Counted from the stretch's first letter, positions 1 to 12,301 are shown. The stretch: 64,000 nt of DNA from Dromaius novaehollandiae (GCF_036370855.1 NC_088099.1:17699501-17763500), one strand, 5' to 3'. Made by a program: numbers and translations. The notes: a model not told the origin generated them from the letters alone.

Positions 1-23
1 AAAAAAGTTAATACTTTACCTAC

Positions 24-116
24 CAAGTGTTTCTTTATTTTTTGTAGGGTTAATCTTGCTTAAATCACTAACAAATGAGCAATCATAACCTCCAATTACA
101 TGCTTGTCTTCTTCAT
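24..116 (-). CDS. MTPAP: MTPAP coding exon 7
   Basis: This is a 93-nt exon (phase 1 to phase 1) reading [19 protein letters not shown] then [12 protein letters not shown], aligned with human DAEDKCVIEGNNCTFVRDL. The acceptor is TTTCTTTCAG at 118-117 and the donor is CTTG|GTAGGT at 24/23. The remaining exons lie to the left of the window. Confidence 0.92.
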
Positions 117-3100
117 CTGAAAGAAAAATTGCGAACGCATTTTGAAGTGATAAACAACAAAAATGCCATTATATTTAATAAAATTCTGAATTCAGTCATG
201 TCTGATATCCATGATATGACTGAATTCAATGAATGCTATTGTATAAAGTAAATCAACTTATGAGTTGATTTAAAACCGAACTCTCAGGTCAAGATCCAAG
301 TTAAATGGTTAAAGACAAAAAAAAATTCTAGAGATAGGCAAAGGAAAACAAGCATGAGTAAATACAGTATTTTCAAAAGCCTACAGGAAGAATGTATATG
401 ACATTTATACCTCTGAAGTTATTTCCTTTAAGAAAGAAACCTGGCACCTTTGCATATAGTGGTTTATTATCCACTAAACACCACAAATTTACAAGGTTAA
501 TAACTGCATAGGGGTTTTGGCAATCAGACCTGAAGTGTCTTGCCTCTTTTTCTGAAAAACTTAAGCGGATTAGGAATATTCTTGTAAAATTGAGACAGGT
601 GTTTTGTTTTGTGCATAAGAATTCTACAGTCATTTTGAAAGCTTGTTGATAAATGTTGATTGAAATGTTTGAACTGTTTTTAAAGCAACCAAACATAACC
701 CTTTATCTACTCAAAACTCGGAAGGAAGCATGTCAATAAGCACAAGACGTAAGTAAGGAATCAAGAGTCTGGGATGTCATTAGATTTACTAAAGATATGT
801 AAAGATATCATACCCTGAAAGCTATGCATGAAATGGCTAGAACAGCTAACTTGCAAAGATGTAGGAATTATTTCTAGATGTCTTGAACAGTCTCAAAGAT
901 ACTACAAATTGTGAGAAAAATGTTAACCCTTCTTTTAAGCCCTTGATGTCTATAAAACAATATGCACCATATCCATCAATGGACAAAACTGATAAGTGAG
1001 GAGATGTTTGAGAATTTACAAGTCTTATGAAATAAAAATCAAAATAAACCCAAACCAGCCAGTGCATGGAAGCAGCACTGAGACAGCTTTGATGAAAATA
1101 AATGAGGCATGGAACAACCTTAACCCCTCCAAGTAGAATTTAGCATTGTAAAGAAAATGGATTTATTTTGCTTTTAAAAATGTGCGGTTGCTTTTCCCAC
1201 AAAAATACAAGTGAAACTTGTATACTCCCTCAAACATATGGTATACGCAATATATATGGGTATTTAAGAGAATAAAGAAATGGCTTGGGTTTATTCATAA
1301 CTTTAGAGAAGTGAAAAATGAAGGTGAGAGTCACTCCAATTTCTTTCATAAACAGCTGTCCTTACCTGCTAGTTCTCTAAGTCGGTCTAGTGTTGGAATG
1401 ATAGGTGGCGATCTCTTTTGCAGAAAAAACATGACCATCATTGTTAGAGAGAAGTTTGTAATCCAAGCACCAGGAACACTATTTGTAAGTCCATGAACAC
1501 GGGCCCAACATCGTATACTGAACACCAGAGCTCTTACACGGGAATCAAGACAACCATAGATATACAAGAGTTCTGAACTTTTTATAGCAATGCTGAGGAA
1601 GAAAAAGTATGAGACACATGTAAATAATGAGAGAAATGTGAAGTACCAGATGCAGTGCTAGCTGTTCAATTCTAGAGCATCAGTTACAAGTGAAGAGGAT
1701 ATCCATAAAAAAACCCAACTTTTACTGGTTAAAAAATTAGAAGAGAATGCCTGAGATTGTCTAGGATTAAATTCCTGATAGCTTCTCACAGTAAGAAGGA
1801 TTCAGTTAGGGGTAAATACTAATACTGGATTTGCACTGTTTCCTTATTCCTTATCATGGGGAGGGGGGAAGTACTCGGGGCAAAACTATGCAGAATCAAG
1901 GCTGAAAACATACATTTAATTTAGCCACAAATGTCTTTGCAGTACATTAGATAATCTCTATATCCTAATATAAGTACAAATTAGAAGTTGTTTTACAACC
2001 TTAATCCAAAGAGTTATAATATGATGAACTGAAAAATAAGTAACGTGCAGAGAGACAGTGAAACCTGAAAAACAAGTCAACTCGGTAGTTTTCAAATGTT
2101 TGAAGTTTGATGTCCTTCAGTTTGTTACAGCGCAGAATACATTTCTGAATTTTGAACTGTAAAGCATTAAAGACATTTTTAGTGTGGCTGAAATAAATTT
2201 GAGGTTGTTGTTCAGCAAATGCTTTAAGCAAACATAAGCAGTCACTGGTGCTAGAAGCAACAGCTTTGTTTGCAGATGCCTGCTTTCATTCCCACATCCA
2301 CATTGTTGACAGTTGTTTGTAACAACTATCCAGATCCTGCTGAAAAAAACTCAAGTGGAAGGATAACTGTTTTCAAACAGATCAGTTTGTGATCTGCTTC
2401 ATCACATGCTCATACAAATGTTCTTGTACTGTACAAAAGGGAGGGCAAGAAAAAGCAGAAAAAAATACAGTGGAAGCAGGGTGCAAGAACAAGACTTACT
2501 CTGGGGACGGTTTTAGTCTAAAGTGCTTGTTGAACTACCGTTGTAAGAGTTTTTGTTCACAATCTTGCACTTAATTCCTTTGAAAAAAAATGCATTTTAG
2601 GTAAATTTGCCACGTCAAAGTTTTGTAATACCTCGACTTTTCAAATTTTGACTGTGAAGCGCTTCCCTGTGTCCACAAATATTTGTTATTACTCCAAACG
2701 ATAACAAGAGAACACACAGACAGTCACACTGACCAACCACTCAGCAGAGTACTACAAGGAAGTTTGCAGAGAACTGCATGCTGACTTTCACTGTGGCTGC
2801 ATATACAAGGTTCTGCTTCAAAGCAGAAAAATAATTTTGCTACAATATATTTCCTCAGTATTGTTTTAACAACTCCTGCATATTCTGAAACAGGATTTTG
2901 GATGATTCAGAAAATTCAATCTAGGATCCTATTGTATCACAGAATCTGCATTAAAAGTCATACCAAAGTCCTCTTGAAAGATAATCACTCATATTTTATC
3001 ACTCCCTGACACAAATGAAAAGGGTTAGGTACTTATTTTTGAGTGTGTATCTTTAATCCAGTATATATCTGTAGCACTAACATAAACCACTATTCTTAAT

Positions 3101-6100
3101 AAAATAAGTGACAGTAAAACAAAAAAATATGCTTCCTATCAACCACTAGTCACCTAAAAAATGAGAGTAAGTGGGAAGAGGGAAAACACACAGAAAGGGA
3201 TATTTCTAAGAAGCCTACTCCCTCTATTGGACATTCTTGTGAAAAGTCCTAATGACAGTAACACTTAAGATTATCTTCTGAAGCAGTGAAGTATTTATCA
3301 TTCAAGATACCTTACCATCAAACAGGTGTATGTAGGCACTTAAAGCAAAAAACAAACAAAAAAGAACCCTGAAATAACTAGAAATCCAATCACTGCAAAG
3401 CAGCTGAAAGACTATAATAAAAATTAATACAATGCAGTTTCTTAATCTGAAAAGAAATCCAAAGATGACTGCGCATATGCCTATGTGTTAGAAAGGAAAA
3501 TTGACTAAAGAATCCTGTGTTATTTCAGTTCCTTACAAGACAGTATTTTTGCACAGAGTGTTCTTTGGGACTTCAGGTTCAGCTAGCAAGCGTTTACTAC
3601 ACTGGAGAAGAGTATCTTAAAGACACTAAAAAAAGCTTTGCAACTCAAAAATATCATTTGTACTTTCAGAGCCAGCAATTTTAAGTGCTCTTTTATCATA
3701 TTTGTTACAAAAACAACACAGAAACTACTAAACAGCATTCATTACATGTTTCCAGATTATAGGTATATTCTACCTAAACTTTTTAAAACCAGGTCCTACC
3801 TGTTGCTCACTGACAGATCACATTGAAATCCTGTTGGCTGATGGGAAAATTTCACCAGCGGGCAGCGAGCGTTGAGTATCTTCTGTACACTCACACATCC
3901 AGGACCAAAATGATCAAGGCAATCACCAATCACAGACAGAATTTTCTGAGTCGCTAATCTTTCAGATGGTAATCTTTTCATCTGATACTCCATTTCAAAG
4001 GGACCTTTTTTCTGCCACAAAATTTTAAAAGTAAACTGTTAGTTATGGAACTAAAGAGATATTTAAGAATATTTCTGAAAGACTACAACAATTTGCAAAG
4101 CAGTCTGTACAATTAGAGATTGTAAGACAAATGCATTATTTAAAGCAGCCTGCAGAACCTGGTAAAACATACTACTTTCTCTTTTATATTCTTTCTCAGT
4201 GATTCAATTTTTGCAGGTTAATAGTGAACCACTTAATTGCGAAATTAGCTGCTCAGATGAGGGTATAATAATACATCACACTATTGTCTAAAGCAAGTAA
4301 TTCTGGAATTCCTGAGACAGCACGTACACTCTGACTGAAAAAAGCATAGATTTAAGTTAAAAAAAAAAAAAAAAAAAAAAGAAAAAGAAACACAACCAAA
4401 CCACTGCTAATTTCATACTACCAGTATTTTGCTTCCATATACACATAGCACAATGTGTTATTATTGAAACAAGTAGCACTGTAAAAGAAAATCTTTTTCA
4501 TTTGAAAAGAATCCAAAAATTTTATCATGCAAATTTCTCAGTGTTTTAAAATAAGTTTCTCTAATGTTCTCATAATTTTAAGTTCTTAAAATAATGATAA
4601 GTTTCTCTAAGACTGAAAATAATCATTTCACATAGATACATTTCTTCTGACAAATAAATAAATTTTGGAGCTGCATTCTGACCATATCAGACAAGCATTT
4701 TCCTGTATGTCTCTGTAGCTGTAATTTTCACACACATAGTTTATACTGAAATAAAGCATTTCAATGAAACCTCTGCTCTCTTTATAGTCTCTCTGTATTT
4801 TTAAACCTCAGCTATTTTTGCTTGCTAATCTGACACTTGACACTGACTTAGCCCTCCCTTTGGAACACGTTATGGGTGAATGCACACTAAAGGAAAAGCA
4901 TTACACAATGACCTAACCAGTCCTCTGAGACACAACTACATGAGGTTACTTTTGTTATCACCAGGTTGGTGCAAAGAAACCAGGCACCTACAGACAGGCA
5001 AAATTCGGAAGTATTGGATCTTGTGACCCCCTCCCCATAAACCCACTTTAAGGCACCCAATTTCTGTGCAACTCTGACAACCACTCAGGTGTTTTTTCCT
5101 GCTCTCCTCTTGCCCATGCTTCTCCAGCCAGAGCCAGTGTTCGAACATACCAAAACAGCAGACCCTGATCTACATAGCAAACCAGGATTAAAGTGCTATG
5201 ACCTTGGAGCAAGGCTGGCCCAAAGAGAAAGGAACCCACATCTATACAGAAAGGGAGCATGGAGCTGCCTTGAGGTACCCCTAGGTCTCTAAATGGGAGT
5301 GAATAGGTTAGAGACTGAGGTAGTTGACGGAGAAGATGATGGGGACCTGGCTGATGAGTCAATATGCTGTTGTTTTTACCTTTGTGAGTGATAAAAATCA
5401 CAGTGGGCTTTCCCAGAGAACTGTTCAGTATGTCTCAGAAGCTAGATGAAGATTTTAGCTAGATGATCATCTTAGTAATGGATAAGATCTTCATATACAG
5501 CTTTGGTTCCAGTTGTGGGTAGGGGGAAGAACTGATATACTTGCCCCAGACCTGTGGTTCTCCCCCTATTCTTGCCATGTTGCCCACAACAGAAGATGTG
5601 GATAAAGTAAACTAGTACTTTGGGGTAAATTGATATACTACCCTCAAAAAGAAGCATAACTGTTTGAATCCAAAAACTGTGACTCTAAAATGATCATTAA
5701 ACTATGTTTAAAGTCGCTCACTAGTCTCCCAAACTGCCTGCATGTTAAAAACATCATGTCTGTACTCAGCAAACACCGTATTGATAACTAGTCCTTTGAT
5801 AACCCATGGGGAAGAATAAAATAAACTGGAAAAAAAAATTCAAATAGCCACAGATTCCATGGTAAAGAATGCTCCCACCTTTGCTGCCTTTTTTAACTCA
5901 GTCACTGATCAGTTTTCCATGAGACTAAATAAATAAATATAAATAGATGCTGAAATACCTGGTCTTTCTCCACTGCTGGCAGCCTCCTGGAAGTCTGCAA
6001 TAGTTCGGCAGACAGAAGATATCCTTTGCCCTGCTGCTATGTCATCTTATAATTAAAGTTCCTTTCCTTCATTCACTTGTCCCAAGAAAGACAACCAGCT

Positions 6101-9100
6101 TAAGTATATGAGTAACACAATTTGCCAGGGAGAATACCATTTTTGCCTTTCTGAGAAGCATTAAGCATAGGCTGACTATTAGAGGAGATGTATCCAGGTC
6201 ACACTTTCCTTCAAAGTACAAAGCTTTCTAGGTGCTGGCATCTTGTTCTCCTTTATTTTTTGGTTATGCCTGAATCAAGATGCAAGAGCTGCACTAGTGA
6301 TTTTTACTCCTTTTATAGGACAACTCTCTAATGTACCTTATTTGTATACATCCTTTCAAATTGAGGCAGCAAATATGCCCATATTTTAGCAGTCCAAAAT
6401 ATCAGTAAAACCAACAAGATTATCTTCTTTAATGCATAACAACTATGCTTGTATACAAGGCAAAAGCCTCACTGCACCACATGTAACAGTTTAAATGTGC
6501 CATGCAGCCTACTAATCTGTCATGTAACATGAAGACATGAGCTCAAGTAGTAGCTATGATGGTTTGTGCTGAAGGAGCCCTACAGTAATAAATATGTCAA
6601 CTGCCCACAAGTAGTCACAATTGCTAATAATCTAGTCTACCTCCAAATACTTTCAAAGCTAACAATAGGTTTAAGCAGTACAGTTCATTTATGGCATGAT
6701 GCAGAACAAATAATTATGGACACCCTGTGCTTTCTTTTCTGTAGCAATTTCCACAGATGCACGACAAACAATTCCCAGTAAAACAACACACGAACACAGC
6801 TATCTGTCCCTGCACTGAGGGAAGAGATGGCCTCACCTCTTTGGTGCCCCTCAGAACACCCACTGTATCATTTTGACTCCTATTACACAATTTTGCAGGC
6901 CTAGAGCACCTCCCACAGTCCCATGACAGGTTAAGTTGCTTTAAAACACCCAATGATAAAACGGCAGCTCAGGAGTAACATTCTTATACTATGATATTTA
7001 GAGCACCCAGAAGAGTTCATACAACTGTAGTACATCTCACACTACTCATACAGTCTGCACCAACAAGAATGCAACGTCAATGTTTTAACATTAATACAGC
7101 TGCCATGTCAACAGCATAACAAGCTGTTATACACTGGTAAGAATATCATTAGCGTGTGTGGTTTGTAGATAATGGAGATCATGTTCAGAACACCTATCTC
7201 ATTTTTACCTAGTTCGCTACACATTTAGTCTTCTCTTCCCAAGTCTACTGTCCACTATTAATTAGAAAGTACTCTCGCTGTATGAACTCATTAAGAAAAC
7301 TAAAATGGTTTTCATAAACTGACCAATGTTGCATGTTAACACTATCAACAGAAATAGTTACAGCGATAAAGGAAATGGCTTCAGAGCCGTAGTCAAGTAT
7401 GATTTTCTTAACTGTGGCAAACAATACCACCCACAGACAAGATCACTTGAAATATTCTTTTTAAATGTTGAAGTGATTCTTTAAATTGAGGAAAAGAGCC
7501 TGACAACCCTCCAATAATACATGTGCACACACATGCACAAAATAATTATGCTTGAAGCATATGCCCAAGAGCTCCAGAGAAGGAAAACCAATAGCAGGAT
7601 GGGAAGGTCTGGCTTTGCTGATTTAGCTCTGGGGAATGAGGGTTTCCTCCACAGTGAAATCCACCCTGACCGTGCAGACAAAGCCTACATGAACACCAAA
7701 TCATTTTTCCGATAACGAGAAACACCACTTCTTTCATGTCACACTCAGTTTCTGAAAGTCTTCAAGTCTAAACATTCAAATAAACTCGTTAACAATCTCT
7801 CGTACAGCCTCACGTGAAACCTTTATCAAAGTATGAGTACACTGACTTCCACATGAAAGCAGCAAATGAGCTGCTCTGTCGAAAAAATCCAACAGACTGA
7901 AGATGCACAGCATAATCTTACCATTTTTGTAGTGTGCTTTCTTGTTTCGTGAAAGTCCAGAAACATGTCCACGTCACATCCCAATTTGCCAAAGGTGTTC
8001 ACCGAAGAGCCAAATGGCTTCACCACGCTGTCTGGAAAATATGCACGTGCGAAATCCCGAACCAGAGAACAGGCCAAAAATCGGAGCTTGATATTTTCTT
8101 CTGTAAGCTGATACTCATTCAGTAGACTGTACATCTGACTGCTTATCTAGTTAAGAAATTGAACACAGTGAAGTTACAGTGACCCATAATATATCTTTTT
8201 GTCTACTTAATACCATTGTGATTTGAACAAAATTTTGATTTACAGAGAGGTTTATTTCATACAGAAAAATATTTTTGGCAATTAAAATAACAAATTTCAC
8301 CTATTTGTTCCAATGTATGAGAGGCATTCATGCAAAATCCTAATTTTTTTAAAGACAGAAATAGACAGAAATAAACTGCATTCTAAGTTGTAATGTCTAC
8401 TTGCAAATCTGAAATAGATACTGTTCAATTTTTAATTGAAAGAGATCTACAAACCTATACTTACACTGTCAGCACTACAAAGCTTTTGAATAAGGTCTTT
8501 CACCGGAATGTGAGACTGAGGAGCGAAGTGAATCGGAGTCTCAGCAGCAGCTTGACCCACTGGGTTTTTCAGTGTGAAAGTAAAAAGTCTAGATTTAAAC
8601 GGAACAACATGATGTTCTGTAGCACTTGGGATTCCAATGACATCCTGTAATGAGGCTATACTGTTCTTTTCAGAAAATTCTATTAAGGCATGGATACCCT
8701 AAAACATTAAGAATGGAAACAGACAGGGTTACATAACTGCATACGAGTCTTGAGCTGATTGTATTGATGTTATCCAGATGTTCCCCGGGAGCATTGCAAC
8801 GGTACAGTACAACAGTTCTGAAGCTGAGCGCTACTTTCCGTACCTTAACACTTCTTAGGCACCTTTTGACAAGAAGTCAAAAATATTTAAGATACGCAAC
8901 TCTTGGCAGTGAACATTAAACACAAAAGTACTAAAATTCATTTATCTTTGCAATTGTAATATTCAAAAAACACATAAAAAAGGTTAGCTCTACTGTTAGA
9001 ACAGTAAGCAGTGTTACGTTTAAATTTCAAAGATTTAGTTCAAAACAAGTTGCTAATCCATCATTTAGAGCAGGTGTTGCTTAGCTGACTTTAGAAATCT

Positions 9101-11964
9101 GTTACTCAGTAACCTGTAAACTTTACTAAAAACAAGTTTAATACATCAGCTGTGCAGAATATGCTCAACTTAAATATATAAGGCCTAGTTCAAATGTTAG
9201 CATTTCTTTTTGTTTAAATCTAGCTTTTAGTTTACATTATCAATTACTTACACGATTTTCAAAAAAGAAGTGACTGTTAATTTTTCCATGACTGGACAAA
9301 TACTGCAATAATTTTTTCTCATTAATTTTTGGTGGGCACTTAATTAAAATAGTCCGTTCTGCTTGCTCCAATCGTTCTGTTTGAACCTCAGCGAATGTCT
9401 TCTTTCTGGTATTGACCTCAGCATCTGTGTGAACAAACGAGCACCACGGTTTTCCTACATAAGCATGAAGACTTAAAGCTGATTTTAGCACATTTAATCT
9501 CTTTTCGGCTTAGGCAAATGAACAAAGATTTCTTCTGGCTCTCCAGGAGCAGCACAGAAAAACAATCAAGAAACGTAAGTGCAATTCTCTCACAAATGCG
9601 TACATTTGTAAGAATGAAGACTAGGAAATGTAGGAAGAAAACAATACTGGCTTCCCTAGATCCCACAGGAAAGTTGATGATACAAAGAATACTTGCTCTT
9701 CTCTTATTTGCTATTCACTCTCAGAAAATTCAGCATACACAATCGGATTTTGTGTACTAATCCAGCAATAAGGCACCTAGCTACGGTACCAGGCAAAGCT
9801 AGGCCTTTTCCAAGCTGCACTGAAAAGAAGATCTACCTCTGCTACCACAAAACCAGCACTTTTACCTTCGGAACAATGAAACACTTAGTTATCTTTACAA
9901 CTCATCATCTTCTTTTACAGTAAACTCCTACCCCCGAAAACGCATTTAACCCTATATTTTCATCTACTCATCAACTAACCCACAGCTCAGTCATATCCCA
10001 CCACACTACTGACGATATATATTGTTGCTGACAGCCTACAGAGTCAACACCAATCTTCCAGCATGTCTCGTTTCCATAAGCACAGAAAATATTTTTGTTG
10101 ATTACATACGGGGGAGGGCAACATCCTAAATTCAAAATAATAATCACATCCCTGCGTAACTCTCAAACTATCAACTGACCACGTCACATTACTACCACAG
10201 CCTGTGAAAATTCTCCACATTAATACCGCCATTCCTAATTCAGACTGGGAAGCTGGAGAGTCTGCACTTATTTCCCTGTGGCCGCTATCACGTAGGGAAG
10301 GTTCAGAGAGCTCTTCATTCTGTTTTTGATTTTGAGGAAAGATAGGATGCTGTGGCCTCAAGACAATCTTAACTATAACCTAATGAAGACTGTCAAACAT
10401 TTATCATTAAAAAAAACTTTTATTTTACAAGAAGTTTATTGTGGCTCTCACACAGACTTATAAATAATAACTACTCAAAGCAGTTGTTTCAACACCTTAA
10501 TTATATATAGCACTTTTCAGTAGAAGACTAAAGAAGCACTTTATGAAGAAGATAAATATTCTATTGTCCCTGGGGACAGCGAAGGGACTGTGATGCAGAA
10601 ATGACAAGTCCTACAGGCCAGTGACACAACCAGAAGATGAACCCAAATCTTCTTACTCCCAGAGTTCCCTCCACTAGGCCAGACTGGCTATGCAATTCTT
10701 AATGATACACTACTTGTATACTGTATACTTAAGTACTAGAGCAGAATGTGTGCTCTGAGCTGTGTGCTCCCTAAGCTCTGCTGCCATTTGCACAGCCCAA
10801 GCATAGCACAGATGCAGAAGATCACATCCAAATGGTCACTATAAGCATTTTGAATGTGAGAGGCATTCGACCTTACTTTCTTCCCCTCTTTCCAACAACA
10901 TTTCCAGTTAAAGTCATTGTCAAACAATGGCACTAAATAAGCATAAACCAGCACTACTGCTGGAAGAAACACCCCACCTTCCACACAGTGCTCATATATA
11001 TACTAATGCTGCCCTCTAATGCTAGCCTGAGTATTCACATGGTCAAGCAACAAACCAGCTGAGAAGAATGATCTAGGTTATACATCAAAAAAAATTTAAC
11101 TGGAACCTGGAACTGTTTCTTACTCCAATTTGCTACACATTTGTGTTGGCACAAGCATGTGAACAGCAAAAGACTGTTGCTCTTGTCAGCAGCGTTAGCT
11201 TACACGAACTGAAACTGTGATAATACAGCCTGATTTTCTATCAAAAAGGTGCCACCTAATGCTCTTCAAGCCCTGAAAGACGAACCTTGGCATAAGCACA
11301 AGACTCAGGCTCACAGCTGCATTATCAGGTTAAGCTGCGTGGTACATCCAAGTCACAGCACGTCAACTCCGCATGGTCCTCACCAGCTGCCTACTCTTGG
11401 CTTGCGGCAAACACACAGCAGCAAGCACGTTTTCTAGGCGATGCCCAAAGAAATCCCCCGGGGATAACGGCTACCGCTCAGTTTACGTCTAGCTGATTTC
11501 CAGATGTAATGAATCCAGCGTTAAACCACGACAGCACACTCCGCCCTCCCGCGCTGCGCCCCGGCGCTACAGCGGGCCCGCAGAGCTGCTGGGGACCCCC
11601 CGCCCCGCGGAGCACCGCCGCGCTGCGGAGGCCCAGGAGCCTCTCCCGGGCCCGAACCGCCCGCTGGAAACACGCTCCCCCGCCCCGCCTCGCCGCCCCG
11701 GGAGAAGCGGCAGGGCCTGAGGGGCGCCGAGACCGTGACCGGGCCCCGCCTGAGGGACGGGACGGGACAGCAGCGCGGCCCGCGCCCGCCGCCCTCACCT
11801 GCCTCCTCGGCGCCGGCGGCCTGCGGCGCCCTCCGCACCGCAGCGCCGGTGGAGCCGAGCCGGGCCTGCCCGCGGCCCGGGCAGCCGCCGGCCGCCGCCG
11901 AGGCGGGGAGGCGCAGGCAGCCCGGCAGCAGGGCCAGCGCCCGCCCGCCCGCGCGGTACGCCAT
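24..11964 (-). CDS. MTPAP: Mitochondrial poly(A) polymerase, 5' seven coding exons (3' end beyond window)
   Basis: This gene encodes the non-canonical poly(A) polymerase that adds 3' A-tails to mitochondrial mRNAs in the matrix. Seven coding exons are visible: 11964-11799, 9424-9252 (or starting at 9454), 8698-8465, 8146-7922, 4011-3800, 1592-1366 and 116-24. All have GT-AG borders and the phases fit. Together they give about 443 residues. By recall the human protein is 582 residues, so about 140 C-terminal residues lie off the left edge. Domain order is an Arg/Ala/Leu-rich presequence, an RRM-like region, a nucleotidyltransferase core with the GSS...CDVDMF motif, a third catalytic Asp in FQCDL, and a PAP-associated helical region. 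Identity rests on long near-identical stretches to the human protein as remembered (for example [12 protein letters not shown] and [13 protein letters not shown]). No frameshift or stop was seen. Confidence 0.96.
117..1365 (-). other. MTPAP intron 6
   Basis: AT-rich intron. Apart from two neighbouring hairpins (187-228 and 249-272) nothing recognisable is seen. The open frames at 373-696 and 846-1067 have no splice signals or family resemblance. Confidence 0.85.
1366..1592 (-). CDS. MTPAP: MTPAP coding exon 6 (PAP-associated domain)
   Basis: The exon reads [23 protein letters not shown]..., then [16 protein letters not shown], then [17 protein letters not shown], which is the PAP/25A-associated helical region that closes over the nucleotide. 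The codon split with exon 5 reads AG|C (Ser) where I recall Arg in human. The donor is GCAG|GTAAGG at 1366/1365, and the exon ends in phase 1. Confidence 0.96.
1593..3799 (-). other. MTPAP intron 5
   Basis: AT-rich intron with no exon, RNA gene or clear repeat that I can support. Confidence 0.8.
3800..4011 (-). CDS. MTPAP: MTPAP coding exon 5 (third catalytic Asp)
   Basis: The exon runs from [10 protein letters not shown] to CDLSVSN with two bases of the next codon (212 nt). It includes [18 protein letters not shown] and [18 protein letters not shown], almost identical to human MTPAP. FQCDL holds the third catalytic Asp of the family. The acceptor is TTTTGTGGCAG and the donor is CAG|GTAGGA. 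It is separated from exon 4 by a 3.9-kb intron, the longest in the visible part of this gene. Confidence 0.96.
4012..7921 (-). other. MTPAP intron 4
   Basis: A 3.9-kb intron. It holds an A22 tract at 4359-4380 and a locally less AT-rich patch at about 4860-5400 with overlapping chance open frames on both strands. That patch could be an old transposon fragment, but I cannot name it. Nothing else stands out. Confidence 0.8.
4359..4380. repeat. Poly(A) tract, A22
   Basis: An uninterrupted run of 22 A followed by an A-rich stretch, in MTPAP intron 4. No retroposon body is recognisable on its 5' side. Confidence 0.9.
7922..8146 (-). CDS. MTPAP: MTPAP coding exon 4 (catalytic Asp pair)
   Basis: This 75-codon phase 0-0 exon carries the nucleotidyltransferase signature: [18 protein letters not shown], with the G-S motif and the two metal-binding Asp residues (about residues 249 and 251 with the shorter exon 2; D243/D245 in human by recall). 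Upstream it reads [17 protein letters not shown], close to human LLKEFQLTEENTKLRYL. The donor is ATG|GTAAGA at 7922/7921. Confidence 0.97.
8465..8698 (-). CDS. MTPAP: MTPAP coding exon 3 (RRM-like region, second half, and linker)
   Basis: This is a 78-codon phase 0-0 exon starting [18 protein letters not shown], which aligns with human GLYAVVEFCQKESIGSLQ, and ending [12 protein letters not shown]. It completes the RRM-like fold that in the human enzyme takes part in dimerisation, then covers the variable linker before the catalytic core. The acceptor is TTTTAG and the donor is a perfect GTAAGT (complement of 8459-8464). Confidence 0.95.
8699..9251 (-). other. MTPAP intron 2
   Basis: Short intron with GTAAGT donor and TTTTAG acceptor. 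No repeat or other signal seen. Confidence 0.85.
9252..9424 (-). CDS. MTPAP: MTPAP coding exon 2 (RRM-like region, first half)
   Basis: The exon encodes [15 protein letters not shown] onward to HFFFENR and matches the human segment around ERREQAQRTVLIHCP. The donor is a perfect GTAAGT just below 9252. Two in-phase acceptors exist. ACACAG gives a start at 9424, and ATGTAG gives a start at 9454 with ten extra residues ([10 protein letters not shown]). Both join exon 1 in phase 1. I chose the first for its better pyrimidine tract, but the second sits at a more usual distance from a branch-like site near 9490, so this border is uncertain. Confidence 0.9.
9455..11798 (-). other. MTPAP intron 1
   Basis: Intron between the presequence exon and the body of the gene. 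It contains one MIR-like SINE remnant (about 10535-10690). The rest shows nothing recognisable. Confidence 0.8.
10535..10690 (-). repeat. MIR/CORE-SINE-like remnant
   Basis: Read on the minus strand it has a tRNA-like head (GGCCTAGTGGA then GGGTTCAT) and a body like MIR (GTTGTGTCACTGGCCTG), ending with ATAAAGTGCTT, near the MIR 3' part. It is strongly diverged, so the subfamily is unclear. Confidence 0.5.
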
Positions 11965-12120
11965 CACCGGGCAGGGCCGCGCCGGCGGCTCCTTCTGCGC
12001 AGGCGCCACCCGCCGCGCTCTACGGCAGCCGGCGAGGCTCAGCCTGCCGCGTCCCGCGCTGCGGCGCTCCCCGACGGGGCGGGCGCCCGAGGGCACCGCG
12101 CCGCCTCTGCGGAGCCGGAA
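11530..12120. promoter_or_regulatory. CpG island / MTPAP promoter
   Basis: Dense CpG, with GC-rich sequence on both strands, covers MTPAP exon 1 and its first upstream 150 bp. No TATA box is seen. As a head-to-head CpG promoter it probably fires in both directions, which fits the plus-strand splice signals found just beyond it. Confidence 0.8.
11799..11964 (-). CDS. MTPAP: MTPAP coding exon 1 (start codon, mitochondrial presequence)
   Basis: The ATG at 11964-11962 has a good context (G at -3, G at +4) and opens 55 codons plus one base, ending at a strong donor (AG|GTGAGG). The peptide starts [15 protein letters not shown]. It is rich in Arg, Ala, Leu and Gly and has no acidic residue for its first 50 positions, as expected for a matrix targeting signal. 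It lies inside a CpG island, and GC-rich codon use follows from that. This part of the protein is poorly conserved between species, so the assignment rests on position, phase 1 fit with exon 2 and presequence character. Confidence 0.88.
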
Positions 12121-12163
12121 CGCGCTGTATTTTTGTTGGGTTTTTTTGTTTGTTTGTTTTTCA

Positions 12164-12180
12164 GTACATGTAACTCCTTG
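12164..12180 (+). repeat. Inverted repeat, left copy (17 bp)
   Basis: GTACATGTAACTCCTTG, whose exact reverse complement lies at 13087-13103. Outside it, after one mismatched base, CTTTT (12158-12162) also pairs with GAAAA (13105-13109). Confidence 0.9.
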
Positions 12181-12289
12181 TAGCAGAAACAGTTCCCTCC
12201 GTGCAATGGAGAAGATACAATTTTCTGTAATATTTGAACGGAGAGTCGTTTATGCAGAACTCGTGGGCACACCTGCAGAGTCAATTAGG

Positions 12290-12301
12290 GGTCACGTGAC
12301 C
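12290..12301. promoter_or_regulatory. Palindromic E-box GGTCACGTGACC
   Basis: A perfect 12-base palindrome with a CACGTG core, the type bound by USF, MITF/TFE or MYC-family factors. It lies about 330 bp upstream of the MTPAP ATG, and the next bases (minus strand CAAAATGG) resemble a YY1 site. Such pairs are common near housekeeping and mitochondrial genes. Binding is inferred, not shown. Confidence 0.5.

Noticed and set aside
5048-5401. 117-codon minus-strand frame in MTPAP intron 4
   Set aside because: No recognisable domain, overlapping frames on the other strand, and no splice signals. At most an unidentified old repeat.
11509-12183. Long open frames on both strands over the MTPAP CpG island
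   Set aside because: GC-rich DNA lacks stops by composition. The real minus-strand frame (MTPAP exon 1) uses only 11964-11799, and the plus-strand frames have no family resemblance.
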